The notes under the pieces were generated by a model. The model ran no database searches, was not told where the DNA came from, and saw nothing but the letters and a program-made list of their open reading frames with translations. From Lichenifustis flavocetrariae (GTDB lineage: Bacteria > Pseudomonadota > Alphaproteobacteria > Rhizobiales > Beijerinckiaceae): 64,000 nt of DNA. Made by a program: the position numbers and the translations under genes. The first letter of the stretch is position 1, and each line of letters begins with the position of its first letter. The stretch lies in assembly GCF_026130545.1 (NCBI RefSeq), contig NZ_JAMOIM010000007.1, positions 62,001 through 126,000 of the forward strand. Direction: 5' to 3'. Below, in pieces: positions 36,672 to 45,351 of this stretch.

Positions 36672-37387
36672 AATTGCCTCGCGATCGGCGCGGCAGCGGC
36701 CGGCCCTGGAGAGGCAGGGGATTTTGAGGGCATGTCGGAACGACCGCAGAAGCCGCCATTGAGACAACCGACCTCGGCATTGGCAACGAGCGACACCTGT
36801 ACACTGGCCACGACATGGTTCGTGGCCGGGTCGACGGCCTCAATGGACACGGAGCCGGGCATCTGCGGTCCGACGGGCCAGACCGAGGAGCGCACCGCCG
36901 GCGCGGCGCCGACTCGTGGACCCGCATAGCCGAACCGGAAGCGGATCGGACCCGCGTAAGTCAGATGCGGCGTGCTGAAATGCAGGTCTGCGAGCGCCGT
37001 TGCGCTGGCCGGCAGCGGGGCATCGGCGCGAAGCAATCGTCCATCGGCTTCGCTCCGCAGCGTGACCACACGGGTGATCTGCGGATGGCCGGGCGTCGTA
37101 TCCGGGAGAGCAAACGTGAGCCGATGGCTGTCGCCATTGAACACAAAGGATTGCGGCTCGACCCCGGCGAAGCGCGCGCGCGCCGCAGATCGGATCGACT
37201 GAGCCAAAGTGATGAGGTTGCGGCCGAGATCGTCCGTCGCCGCGACGCGGGCGACACTTCGGTCGGCGGTGCGGAGCAGCACCGCGCCGATCGCCGTCAA
37301 GCCGATGAGCACGAAAGCGCTGATCGTGAAGGTTGCCAGCATGTCGGCCAGGAGAAATCCGGCCTCTCCTCGGCGTGGCATCCTCAT
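36668..37387 (-). CDS. gspJ: Type II secretion minor pseudopilin GspJ-like
   Basis: A 239-residue prepilin-type protein. The cleavage region is RRGEAG|FLLADMLATFTISAFVLIGL: the +5 residue is Asp where almost all pseudopilins except GspK have Glu. The long globular domain and position between I and K identify GspJ. It overlaps gspI by 4 bases. Confidence 0.78.
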   Translation of the reverse strand: MRMPRRGEAGFLLADMLATFTISAFVLIGLTAIGAVLLRTADRSVARVAATDDLGRNLITLAQSIRSAARARFAGVEPQSFVFNGDSHRLTFALPDTTPGHPQITRVVTLRSEADGRLLRADAPLPASATALADLHFSTPHLTYAGPIRFRFGYAGPRVGAAPAVRSSVWPVGPQMPGSVSIEAVDPATNHVVASVQVSLVANAEVGCLNGGFCGRSDMPSKSPASPGPAAAAPIARQL

Positions 37388-37815
37388 GGGGACGCGACCA
37401 ATCTGAGGGTCTCGACCGTGAGAGGATGGCTCCGCGCCTCGACAATCACGGTGACGCGCTGGGGCCGCCAGACCGGTGCCGTCGGCGCTGTTGCTGTGTC
37501 GGGGCCGGGGGCAGGATTCTTCGGCAATTGGCTCGCGAGGTCGACGGACGACGCCGTCACGGTCCAGGAACGCCCATCCCGCGTACCGCGATAGGTCCCG
37601 TCGTGCAGGCGACGATCCGCCAGCGTCTCGTCGAGAAGGGTCGTGGCCACGAGGGTGGCGGCCGTCCGATCGTCGAACCAGGCGGCATTCGCCCGCAGAT
37701 CGACGGCCCCGTGCAGCAGCACCGCAGACAGCATCGCCAGGACCGTCATGGCGATCAGCACTTCGATCAGGGTGAACCCATCCTGGCGATCGCCATCTCG
37801 GTCACGGCAGCGCAA
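37384..37815 (-). CDS. gspI: Type II secretion minor pseudopilin GspI
   Basis: A 143-residue pseudopilin with a standard class III leader: RQDG|FTLIEVLIAMTVLAMLSAV, Glu at +5. It nucleates the tip complex with J and K. Starts inside the end of gspH (14-base overlap). Confidence 0.85.
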   Translation of the reverse strand: MRCRDRDGDRQDGFTLIEVLIAMTVLAMLSAVLLHGAVDLRANAAWFDDRTAATLVATTLLDETLADRRLHDGTYRGTRDGRSWTVTASSVDLASQLPKNPAPGPDTATAPTAPVWRPQRVTVIVEARSHPLTVETLRLVASP

Positions 37816-38323
37816 GGCGGATCGCTCCCGTGTCGGCGTTGATCGCGATCACAACCCGCGAGACCGGACCCTGCAACAAGATGTTGCCTCCCGACGAGGT
37901 CCCGTTTGGCGCGAAGTCGATGATCTGGTTCGATCGATCGAGCAATGCGACCGAGACCCCGGCCGGCACCTCGACCTGCGTCCCCAGTACCGGCGACTGC
38001 ACGCGGTTGCTCGCAGGCTCGATCGACGCACGCGTCGGCCGCCCGGAGCCGATCGCCGCGGTGCGCGTGTTGCGCAGCAGGGCCGAAACCTCGTTTGCCG
38101 CAGTCCGGAGGGCGGCCGGCCCGGTGGGCCGCTGCGGACCCGGTAGGACGAGGGCGGCGATCAGCGCCATCAGCAGTAGCCCGAGCAGGACTTCGAAGAG
38201 CGTGAAGCCCGCGTTTTTCCCATCGTGGTCGTGTCGGGAACCACCCGCATTCAGTCTCGGCTCAAGCACGGGCATGAGCGCTTTCGCACAACGCCATGAG
38301 AGCGCTAGGTGCAGGACCTCCAT
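37802..38323 (-). CDS. gspH: Type II secretion minor pseudopilin GspH
   Basis: A pseudopilin of up to 173 residues. The class III site is KNAG|FTLFEVLLGLLLMALIAALVLPG with Glu at +5; the body ends in a beta-rich region (GGNILLQGPVSRVVIAINADTGAIRLALP) typical of GspH. The start is uncertain: ATG 38323 lies 7 bases after gspG and gives a 38-residue leader, ATG 38275 a shorter one; neither has a strong ribosome site. Confidence 0.8.
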   Translation of the reverse strand: MEVLHLALSWRCAKALMPVLEPRLNAGGSRHDHDGKNAGFTLFEVLLGLLLMALIAALVLPGPQRPTGPAALRTAANEVSALLRNTRTAAIGSGRPTRASIEPASNRVQSPVLGTQVEVPAGVSVALLDRSNQIIDFAPNGTSSGGNILLQGPVSRVVIAINADTGAIRLALP

Positions 38324-38329
38324 GACGGT

Positions 38330-38791
38330 CTAGGGGCTCCGGCTGTCGGCTTGGTCGGTCGTGGCGCCGCCCTTGCCGTCCGGCCCCAGCGAGACGATCG
38401 CATAGGGGGTGGATTTACCGGGCACGTGATACGTGTAGGGGTTTCCCCACGGATCCTCGGGGACTTTGGGTTGCTTCAGATAGGGTCCGGCCCAGCGGCC
38501 CGCGGCGCCGGCCGGCGGCTTGATCAGCGCGTCGAGCCCCTCCGCATTGGTCGGGTAGCGGCCCATGTCGAGATAATAGAGGTCGAGCGCGGAGGCGAAG
38601 GATTCGACCTGCAGCCGCATGGTTCGCTCGCGCGAGCTCGACAGGTAGCCGAGCACGCGCGGCCCCACGAGGCCCATGACGAGGCCGAGGATGACCAACA
38701 CGACAAGCAATTCGACGAGCGTGAAGCCGCCCTCGGTGGCGCGGCTGCTTTGGGCCGAGCGGCGTGATCGTGCAATGTCGCGGAGCGTCAT
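38330..38791 (-). CDS. gspG: Type II secretion major pseudopilin GspG
   Basis: The main pseudopilus subunit, 153 residues. The leader TEGG|FTLVELLVVLVILGLVMGLVGPRVLGYL is textbook, followed by the conserved LDLYYLDMGRYPTNAEGLDALI and DPWGNPYTYHVPGK calcium-site region. It comes 9 bases after gspF. Confidence 0.95.
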   Translation of the reverse strand: MTLRDIARSRRSAQSSRATEGGFTLVELLVVLVILGLVMGLVGPRVLGYLSSSRERTMRLQVESFASALDLYYLDMGRYPTNAEGLDALIKPPAGAAGRWAGPYLKQPKVPEDPWGNPYTYHVPGKSTPYAIVSLGPDGKGGATTDQADSRSP

Positions 38792-38800
38792 GGCAAAGTC

Positions 38801-40030
38801 CTATTTCAGCAGGTCGTTGACGCTCATCAGCGCCGTCATGACCGAAATGATGAGCCAGGCGATAAGCATGCTGACGAGCATCATGGTGGCGGGCCCTATC
38901 ACGGCGATCAGCCGGGAATAGGCTGTGTCGAGCCTGGCTTCGTAGAAGACCGACACGCGGCTCGCGCTATCGGCGAGTCGCCCGCTCTCTTCCCCGACCC
39001 GCAGCATCTGGGTGACGTGCTTCGGAAGGAACGGATGACTCTCGAGCGCCTCGCTCAGCCGGCGGCCTTTCCGCACGTCCGCGATGACGCCATCGATCGC
39101 CCGCGCGGCTGCCGGCACCCGGATGATCGTGCGTAGCAGCCGCAGCGCGCTGGAGATGTCGACATCGTTGGCGAGCAGAACCGACAGGGTGCGGCAAAAT
39201 TTGAGGGTCGTGTCGTGAGTGAGAACGGTCTTGACGACCGGCAGACGCCCGGCAAGCCCCACCCAGAGGCAACGGCCCTCGGCGAGTTTACTCACCAGAA
39301 ATAAGCCGACAACCGCCGCGCCGAGCGTCATACCGATCGTGTGCAGATGGCTGCGCAGGAAAGCCGAGGCGTTGAAGACCATCAGAGCTGTTGGGTCGAC
39401 CTTGTCGCGGAAGCCTTCCAGCGCGTTCTCGAATTGCGGGATGATGTAGAGGAAGATGAAGACGGTGGCGCTGAGGGCCGACACGATCAGGAAAGCCGGA
39501 TAGGAGATCGCGCCGATCAGCCGCTTGCGTAGACGCTCGACGCGCTGCCGCTCTTCGGCGAGGCTCGTCAGCGCGTCTTCGAGCCGCCCCGTCGCTTCGG
39601 CCACCTCGACCATCTTGAGATACATGGGCGGGAACAGGCGGGGATGTTCGGCGAGTGCCCGAGAGAACGGCTTGCCGACCGAGAGGGCGAGCCGCAGGTC
39701 GTCGAGCACGTGGGTGCGCCAGCGGCTGCCTCCCATCTGGGTCAACAGCGTCAAGGCCTCGCTCAGCGTCACGCCTCCCTTCAGCAGCATGACGATGTCG
39801 AGCGTCATGGCCGTGATGTCTTCGGCTTTGGGTTCCGGCGTGAGGATCTGACGCCAGGTCCGTGTCTTGCGCGGCTTGGCTTCGACGGCCCGGATCGGCA
39901 GGAGCCCCGCGCGGTCGAGTTCGCTCAACACGGCCGCGTGCGTGTCGCCGTCCATCGTGCCCGTCAGGCGACGCCCGGCGCCATCGAGGGCCTCGTAGTT
40001 GAAGCTCGGCACCGCCCTACCCCGGCCCAT
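38801..40030 (-). CDS. gspF: Type II secretion inner-membrane platform protein GspF
   Basis: A 409-residue polytopic protein with two GspF domains. Each repeat has the pattern seen in MTLDIVMLLKGGVTLSEALTLL and LKFCRTLSVLLANDVDISSALRLL; three membrane helices are visible. It normally couples the cytoplasmic ATPase to pseudopilus growth, yet no ATPase gene is present here. The ATG at 40030 overlaps gspO by 14 bases; a GTG at 40012 is an alternative. Confidence 0.93.
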   Translation of the reverse strand: MGRGRAVPSFNYEALDGAGRRLTGTMDGDTHAAVLSELDRAGLLPIRAVEAKPRKTRTWRQILTPEPKAEDITAMTLDIVMLLKGGVTLSEALTLLTQMGGSRWRTHVLDDLRLALSVGKPFSRALAEHPRLFPPMYLKMVEVAEATGRLEDALTSLAEERQRVERLRKRLIGAISYPAFLIVSALSATVFIFLYIIPQFENALEGFRDKVDPTALMVFNASAFLRSHLHTIGMTLGAAVVGLFLVSKLAEGRCLWVGLAGRLPVVKTVLTHDTTLKFCRTLSVLLANDVDISSALRLLRTIIRVPAAARAIDGVIADVRKGRRLSEALESHPFLPKHVTQMLRVGEESGRLADSASRVSVFYEARLDTAYSRLIAVIGPATMMLVSMLIAWLIISVMTALMSVNDLLK

Positions 40031-40589
40031 ACGGCAGGAGGCTGGACGCCTGCTGCCACGCCCAAACCAGCCCGAGCGCCGGCGCTAGCACTGCCCCGAA
40101 GGCTATTCGGTCGACCGGCTCGCAGCCTCGCTTAAGGCCCACGAACAGGAGCCCCGCCGCGCTCGCGCCAAAAAGCGCATCGGCGAAACCAAGCAGCCCC
40201 ACAAGCGCCCCACCCGCGAAGGCGAGTTTCACGTCACCGAGCCCGATCCCGTCAAAACCCTTGCGGCGGAAATAGAGCTCCCTGAACAACCATAGACAGA
40301 GACCCGGCAGCGCCGCATCGACGGCGACCGACAAGACAGTCTCGCCCAGAAGGCCCGTCTCGGCAGACGCCAAACGGCTCGTGACTGCGAGAGTCAGAAG
40401 GGAGGCGCTCGCCGCATCGGGGATCGTGAAACGTTCCACGTCGCGCCAGACGATCCAGGCCACGATCACCATGAGCGCGACCGCGATGGCGGACGGGGTG
40501 CCTGTGAGCCCGATCAACCCCGCCACGAAGACGGCCGCGAGGCCGCCACGCCAACGGGTCCGGAACGGCGATCCGACAAGAGCCGTCAT
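40017..40589 (-). CDS. gspO: Prepilin peptidase, A24 family (GspO-like, peptidase domain only)
   Basis: A 190-residue aspartic membrane protease that removes prepilin leaders. Two catalytic Asp motifs are present: WRDVERFTIPDAAS and GLGDVKLAFAGGALVG. The N-terminal methyltransferase domain with its zinc cysteines, found in full-length GspO/PilD, is missing, so it resembles the short CpaA/TadV form. It overlaps gspD by 4 bases. Confidence 0.85.
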   Translation of the reverse strand: MTALVGSPFRTRWRGGLAAVFVAGLIGLTGTPSAIAVALMVIVAWIVWRDVERFTIPDAASASLLTLAVTSRLASAETGLLGETVLSVAVDAALPGLCLWLFRELYFRRKGFDGIGLGDVKLAFAGGALVGLLGFADALFGASAAGLLFVGLKRGCEPVDRIAFGAVLAPALGLVWAWQQASSLLPYGPG

Positions 40590-42877
40590 GGCTTGTACAC
40601 CGGCGGCGGCCGGACCCGGACGGCCTTAAGATGGCTCTTGAAATCCTCCGCGACGGCTTCGGCGCCGCTGCTGTTGCGGATCACCACCGGGCGGATGAAA
40701 ACGACGAGTTCGGTGCGCGCCGCCTGATCGTCCTTGGTGTCGAACAACGGACCGACCAGAGGCGTCTGGCTGAGGAACGGAACGGCGCCTTTCTGTTTCT
40801 GCAACCGGTCGCTGATCAGTCCGGCGAGCAGGACGGTCTGGCCGCTCAGGACCGAGATGTCGCTGGCGATCCGCCGTTTCGAAATGGTCGGCGTCAGCGT
40901 GCTCGAACCGTTCGAGACGGACGAGATTTCCTGGTCGATCTCCATGGCGACCGATCCGTCCTGCCCGACCCGGGGCTGGATCTTCAGGATGATGCCCGTA
41001 TCCTTGTAGTCGACGGAATTGACCGTCGGCGCATCGGCCGTGAGGTTGCTTTGCGCCGTCCGCGTGGTCACCGGCACTTGGTCGCCGACCTGCAGGGTCG
41101 CGGGCTTGTTCTCCATGACGACGATCGAGGGCGACGACAAAATCTCCACATGGGACACGCTGTCGAGGGCGGAAATCACAAGATCCGGGGCCAGCCTCTT
41201 ACCCAACAGGAAGTTGAAACCCTGGAGCGCCGAGGAGAGATAGGACGGCGCATCGGCCGTGCTGGTGGGCGAGCCGCTCAATCCCGCGGTCTTGTTGTTA
41301 TGGGTGAGGAAGAACTGCACGCCATACTTCAACTCATCGTTGAGCTGCACCTCGGCGATCACGACATTCACGGCGACCTGCAGCGGCGGCACGTCGAGCT
41401 GGCGCATCACGCTCAACACTTTCGCGTAGGTGGTCCCGTCGGTGTAGGCCACGATGCTGTTGTTGGCGGCATCGGCGGTCAGCGACAGCTTGTTGCCGCC
41501 GCCTGCCCCCGGCTGCTGCCCGGCATCGATGGGCTCCGTGGTCGTGCCGCCGGCTGAAGTGGCCGCTCGCGCGGGACCTCCCGTCAAGCTGCCGAACGAC
41601 GATGGTGCCGCTGTGCCCGCGCCAGGCTGGTTGGTGGTTTGTGACGTGCCGGCCACGGTGGAGGCCGCCATCTCGCCCGATTGCGGAGCGGCGCTCAAGC
41701 CCGGCTGCGCGAGCGTGTCCTGCGCCGCGTCCTGTGTCCCATCGCCGTCGCTTCCGCCACCGAAAAGACCCTTCACGAGCTTCACGAGTTCGCGGGCGTC
41801 GCGATATTTCGGCCGGAACACATAGACGTTGTGCGAGACCTTCTCGTCCGCGCTGTCGAGACGGCGGATCCAGAGGGCCGCGCGGCGGATCAGGGCGGGA
41901 TTTTGCGACGTCACGATCACCGCACGCAGGCGCGGCACGGGTTTGATATCGACCAATCCGGTATTGGCGCCGTTGTTTTCGGTGTCGAAAATATGCGCAA
42001 GCTCCGCCGCGACCTCTTCGGGTTTCGCCCGTCGCAATTCGAAGACGCTGGTCGACTGCCGGTGCATCCAGTCGATGTCGAAGCTCTTGATGGCGAGAAC
42101 GATGTCGGCCCGCCGCGGGGCGGGGCCGCGCACCACCATGGCATTGAGCGCAGTGTCGACCCGGACGCTGTCGGTCTCGGTGACGAGGCCGCCCAGAAGC
42201 TTCGACATCGTGGCGGCCGAGGTATAATGAAGCGGAACGACCGAAATGCCATAGCCGTGGCCCGGCTTCTCGCCATCGACGGCGCCACCACCGACACCCG
42301 CCGCCGTGATGTTGTAGGTCGATCCGGACCGGATCATGGAGAGGCCCTGCGTGGCCAAGGCGGTTTCGAGCGTGGAAAGAAGTTCGGACTTGTCCTGAGG
42401 GTTGGTGGACGCGATCGTGATCCGCCCCGTGGCATTGGGCGCCACCGTGTAGTTCAGCTTCAGCACCTTGCCGAGAACCGCCTGGAGCACGTCGCGGACG
42501 TCCGCATCCTCGAAATTCAGCCGGTAGGTGTTCTCCGGGTCGGGAGCAGCCGTTGGTGCATCCTGGCTGTTCGTGTCGAGCGCCACATAGGCGCCGGCAT
42601 TGGCTGGCAGGCGGCCGAACAACGCAAGATCGGTCGGTCGTGGCGGCACGAGACCGGACTGCGGCCCCATGTCGAACCGGCGGCCTGGCGCATCATCCTT
42701 GGGGTCGACCGGCACGGCCGGGTTCGCGGCCGGTCTCATCGCCTGTGGACGACGCGCGCTCGTGTCGACCCGCAGGTCCATCTGGGTCGACGGAAGCCTC
42801 TGAACCTGCGGTTCCGTGATCACACAACCCGATATGCCGACGCAGCTCATGAGCATTAGGATGAGCCCGCGCTTCAA
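40586..42877 (-). CDS. gspD: Type II secretion outer-membrane secretin GspD
   Basis: First gene of the operon, 763 residues. The N-terminus is a lipoprotein signal (LILMLMSCVGISGC, lipobox ISGC), so the secretin may insert without a pilotin. N0-N3 domains (LNFEDADVRDVLQAVLGKVLKLNY, PLHYTSAATMSKLLGGLVTETDSVRVD) are followed by a Ser/Gly/Thr-rich insert near residue 400 and the secretin core (SLTADAANNSIVAYTD, VLSGQTVLLAGLISDRLQKQKGAVPFLSQTPLVG). Confidence 0.94.
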   Translation of the reverse strand: MKRGLILMLMSCVGISGCVITEPQVQRLPSTQMDLRVDTSARRPQAMRPAANPAVPVDPKDDAPGRRFDMGPQSGLVPPRPTDLALFGRLPANAGAYVALDTNSQDAPTAAPDPENTYRLNFEDADVRDVLQAVLGKVLKLNYTVAPNATGRITIASTNPQDKSELLSTLETALATQGLSMIRSGSTYNITAAGVGGGAVDGEKPGHGYGISVVPLHYTSAATMSKLLGGLVTETDSVRVDTALNAMVVRGPAPRRADIVLAIKSFDIDWMHRQSTSVFELRRAKPEEVAAELAHIFDTENNGANTGLVDIKPVPRLRAVIVTSQNPALIRRAALWIRRLDSADEKVSHNVYVFRPKYRDARELVKLVKGLFGGGSDGDGTQDAAQDTLAQPGLSAAPQSGEMAASTVAGTSQTTNQPGAGTAAPSSFGSLTGGPARAATSAGGTTTEPIDAGQQPGAGGGNKLSLTADAANNSIVAYTDGTTYAKVLSVMRQLDVPPLQVAVNVVIAEVQLNDELKYGVQFFLTHNNKTAGLSGSPTSTADAPSYLSSALQGFNFLLGKRLAPDLVISALDSVSHVEILSSPSIVVMENKPATLQVGDQVPVTTRTAQSNLTADAPTVNSVDYKDTGIILKIQPRVGQDGSVAMEIDQEISSVSNGSSTLTPTISKRRIASDISVLSGQTVLLAGLISDRLQKQKGAVPFLSQTPLVGPLFDTKDDQAARTELVVFIRPVVIRNSSGAEAVAEDFKSHLKAVRVRPPPVYKP

Positions 42878-43183
42878 GGGCGGGCTCCGGCGCGCGACAC
42901 TGCCGCGAGCCCCTTGAAAAGGTAGGTCTTCAGATGTCCGAATGCTCCAAGGAGTGATGTGCGGTCGCGGTTCATAAGTCGTTTACGCAAGAGCGTGTGA
43001 ACCTCTGATGACGGCATCTATGTGCCTCGCATTCGAACCGCGAAGGGGTTCACGGTCGAAGGCCGCCAAAATTCCGTCATCCCTTTCGGAAGGGAGCCGA
43101 TCCGCGAAAAACGACGCTGTTATATGACCGTCACTCACAGATGATTAAAGATCATTAACCTGACGCTCATAGGGGAGTAGTTC
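42878..43183. other. Divergent intergenic region, gspD / VPLPA-CTERM gene
   Basis: A 306-base region that should hold promoters for the secretion operon (minus) and the exported protein (plus). A small inverted repeat ATGAT-N5-ATCAT is at 43141-43155, and GGGGAG before 43184 is a good ribosome site. No further gene is seen. Confidence 0.45.
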
Positions 43184-43873
43184 ATGCTTAAGCTGGCTGT
43201 TGTAAGTATTTTTCTCAGTGCTGCGGCGTTCGCAACAGAGGCAGACGCTACAACTATAGTGAATGTCAAATATTCTGGCAAAATAGATGCCGGAAATGGC
43301 TTCGACCAGGGTAATGACTTCACAACTGGAGCGATTACACCTGTTACTGGGACATCGCTTGCTGGGTCAGATGTCACGGTCAGCTACCTGTTTAACACGC
43401 CGGACACGACGGCGAGTTCATCTGGCTTTGTGAATTACTCAGGTGGGGGCATATTTGCTCCGCCTCAGTCTCCAGCAGTCAGTGCCACGGTCACGATCAA
43501 CGGGAAGAGTGTTTCCTTCAGTGGTGCTGACTATGGTGTGATTACCGAGAGCCGGGATGCAGTTTTGGGTTCTGGTTTTCAGGATCATGAAGCTGGACAA
43601 GCCGGTAGCGACTACGCCAATAGTACGTTGACGATTGCCGACGGAGCGCCACTCGACTCCGTTTTCGGCAACTTCACCTACAAATCGTCTTCGGCCGACA
43701 CGGGATTCACTCATTTCGAACTTGCCGATGGAACGTTCGGGAATTTCGTACCAAGCTCCATCTCGCAGACGGTCTCCACCGTGCCGCTGCCTTCTGGCCT
43801 GCCGATGTTCGGTGCGGCCCTGATCGGGCTTGGTTTTGCGGCATTTGCACGACGCGGCGCAAGGAACGCCTGA
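43184..43873 (+). CDS. VPLPA-CTERM sorting-domain exported protein
   Basis: A 229-residue exported protein of unknown function. Signal sequence: LKLAVVSIFLSAAAFATEADA. The body is rich in Ser, Thr, Gly and Asp (TVSYLFNTPDTTASSSGFVNYSGGG) and the tail STVPLPSGLPMFGAALIGLGFAAFARRGARN has the VPLPA/PEP-CTERM layout of motif, helix and basic end. It is the second such protein in the window; the two share little beyond the tail. Codon use is less GC-rich than in neighbouring genes, a hint of different origin or relaxed constraint. Confidence 0.8.
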   Translation: MLKLAVVSIFLSAAAFATEADATTIVNVKYSGKIDAGNGFDQGNDFTTGAITPVTGTSLAGSDVTVSYLFNTPDTTASSSGFVNYSGGGIFAPPQSPAVSATVTINGKSVSFSGADYGVITESRDAVLGSGFQDHEAGQAGSDYANSTLTIADGAPLDSVFGNFTYKSSSADTGFTHFELADGTFGNFVPSSISQTVSTVPLPSGLPMFGAALIGLGFAAFARRGARNA

Positions 43874-43923
43874 CACCTGGGCCACATCATCCAGCAATGT
43901 CGGTTCGCCGCCCATTTGCCCCG

Positions 43924-43966
43924 ACCAGGAGACTGCGTGAGACTTTACGTCACGCAGTCTCCTGGT
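43924..43966 (+). terminator. 17-bp perfect inverted repeat after the VPLPA-CTERM gene
   Basis: Left arm 43924-43940 (ACCAGGAGACTGCGTGA) and right arm 43950-43966 are exact reverse complements around a 9-base loop. It lies 51 bases after the stop codon. The T-run is weak, so it may act as an RNA-stabilising 3' hairpin as much as a terminator. Confidence 0.6.
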
Positions 43967-44101
43967 GCGTTTCGGTCGAAAGATTTGGCGCGCCGGGACG
44001 CCGACATGTCAGCCATGACCTCATCAAACGGCGACCGGCCGGCGGTTGTCATAAAAAAACGAGCAGGTTAGGCTGGATTGTCGCAGCCTGGTGAGGACAT
44101 G

Positions 44102-44341
44102 ATGGCCGAATTCACTCATCCGCTCGCCCGTGAGGCGAAGGTCTGGCCATTGGCGGGGCTTCAAGGAGCACCGCACGACATTCTCGTCGTCATCACGACC
44201 TTGGATCTTGAAAGGACCAGCAAGCGCTTCAAGGCCGACAAGGTGCAAAAGCTCACCGCCGCGGCTCGAGCCTGGATCGATGAGACGAAGGTGGCCAGCG
44301 ACGTCTTGTTGATCAATCGGCCAAGGGACTGGAGTTACTGA
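44102..44341 (+). CDS. Small conserved-looking hypothetical protein
   Basis: A 79-residue soluble protein starting MAEFTHPLAREAKVWPL, with GTGAGGA just upstream and high-GC codon use like its neighbours. It contains a beta-strand-like HDILVVITTLDLE and an amphipathic KADKVQKLTAAARAWIDETK helix. I do not recognise a family. An alternative ATG is one codon earlier (44099). A GC-rich hairpin follows at 44359-44389. Confidence 0.5.
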   Translation: MAEFTHPLAREAKVWPLAGLQGAPHDILVVITTLDLERTSKRFKADKVQKLTAAARAWIDETKVASDVLLINRPRDWSY

Positions 44342-44358
44342 GGCTGGTAACCCACGCT

Positions 44359-44389
44359 GGGCGCTTTCGCCGGGCGGCGCAAGGCGCCC
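44359..44389 (+). terminator. GC-rich hairpin after the small hypothetical gene
   Basis: GGGCGC (44359-44364) pairs with GCGCCC (44384-44389), with an inner CGCC/GGCG stem. No T-run follows; possible terminator. Confidence 0.35.
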
Positions 44390-44503
44390 CTCTGGATTCT
44401 CATCAGGCCTGGGTGGCCGTATTCTTCTCAACATGGAGCCGACGTCACGAGCATGTCGCCTTCATTTGTGAAGGCTGGCTGATGCCGATCAGCGAGGCTT
44501 CCG

Positions 44504-45190
44504 ATGCCGCACGTCGTGGTGGTCACAGCTGAGGGACCGGCGGCACACGACCTGACGGGTTTGTTGCAGACCCAGGAATTCACGACCGATATCATCGGCG
44601 GGAGCAAAGACGTAGAGGCTCGGTTGGTCCTGGCCTGCCCCGATCTCATCATCTTGGATCTTCCTCCGCCGAGAGAGCTGGGACTTTTGCTTTGCAAAAA
44701 CATCCGTGCACAAGAGAGCACCCGCACGGTTCCAATCATCATCGTCTCATCCCGCGATCACGAAGATGACCGCGTCAGAGGATTGGATGCAGGCGCCGAC
44801 GACTATATGGTCAGGCCACTTTCCGGCTTTGAATTCATTGCGCGCGTCCGGGCATGTCTGCGACGGGCGGAATTTCGCGGATCGTCCAGCGTCGTCTTGA
44901 AGGTCGGGGATATTTCGCTCGATCGCGACACAAAGCGTGTCTGGCGCGACGGGCACGAAATGAGGGTGGCGTCCACGGACGTTCTGATGCTTGAATGTTT
45001 GATGGAACGAGCTGGTCGGCCCGTCACGCGGGCACGATTGGCCGAATGTCTGGGATCTCCAGATGCGCATGCAACAGGCCGAGCGATTGATGTCCGCGTC
45101 GCCCGGCTGAGGAGCGCACTGCGTCACGAAGGAAGACCGGACCCGATCCGCACGATCCGCAACGAGGGCTATGCTTTCTTTGTCGAATGA
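44504..45190 (+). CDS. PhoB/OmpR-family response regulator with degenerate receiver
   Basis: A 228-residue DNA-binding regulator: receiver domain (1-120) plus winged helix (VLKVGDISLDRDTKRVWRDGHEMRVASTDVLMLECLMERAGRPVTR... GYAFFVE). The phospho-accepting Asp52 (DLIILDLPPP) is kept, but the Mg-binding acidic pair is replaced by Thr8-Ala9 (VVVTAEGP) and the invariant Lys is Arg104 (DDYMVRP); the switch Thr is Ser82. Such receivers usually work without phosphorylation. No histidine kinase gene is adjacent. Targets are unknown. Confidence 0.85.
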   Translation: MPHVVVVTAEGPAAHDLTGLLQTQEFTTDIIGGSKDVEARLVLACPDLIILDLPPPRELGLLLCKNIRAQESTRTVPIIIVSSRDHEDDRVRGLDAGADDYMVRPLSGFEFIARVRACLRRAEFRGSSSVVLKVGDISLDRDTKRVWRDGHEMRVASTDVLMLECLMERAGRPVTRARLAECLGSPDAHATGRAIDVRVARLRSALRHEGRPDPIRTIRNEGYAFFVE

Positions 45191-45351
45191 GCCGCAGGGG
45201 CGCTCGGTAGGTTTTCCACGTGCGTCTGCTTGGCTTGCTCGAGATGGTTCTTCATCCGAAAACGCGCGGCTAGCGCCTCGCAGAGAATTCGACGCCTCTT
45301 CATGACTCTGTCTATCTGGGACAATCTCCTTCCACCCTGCGCGACATCGGC

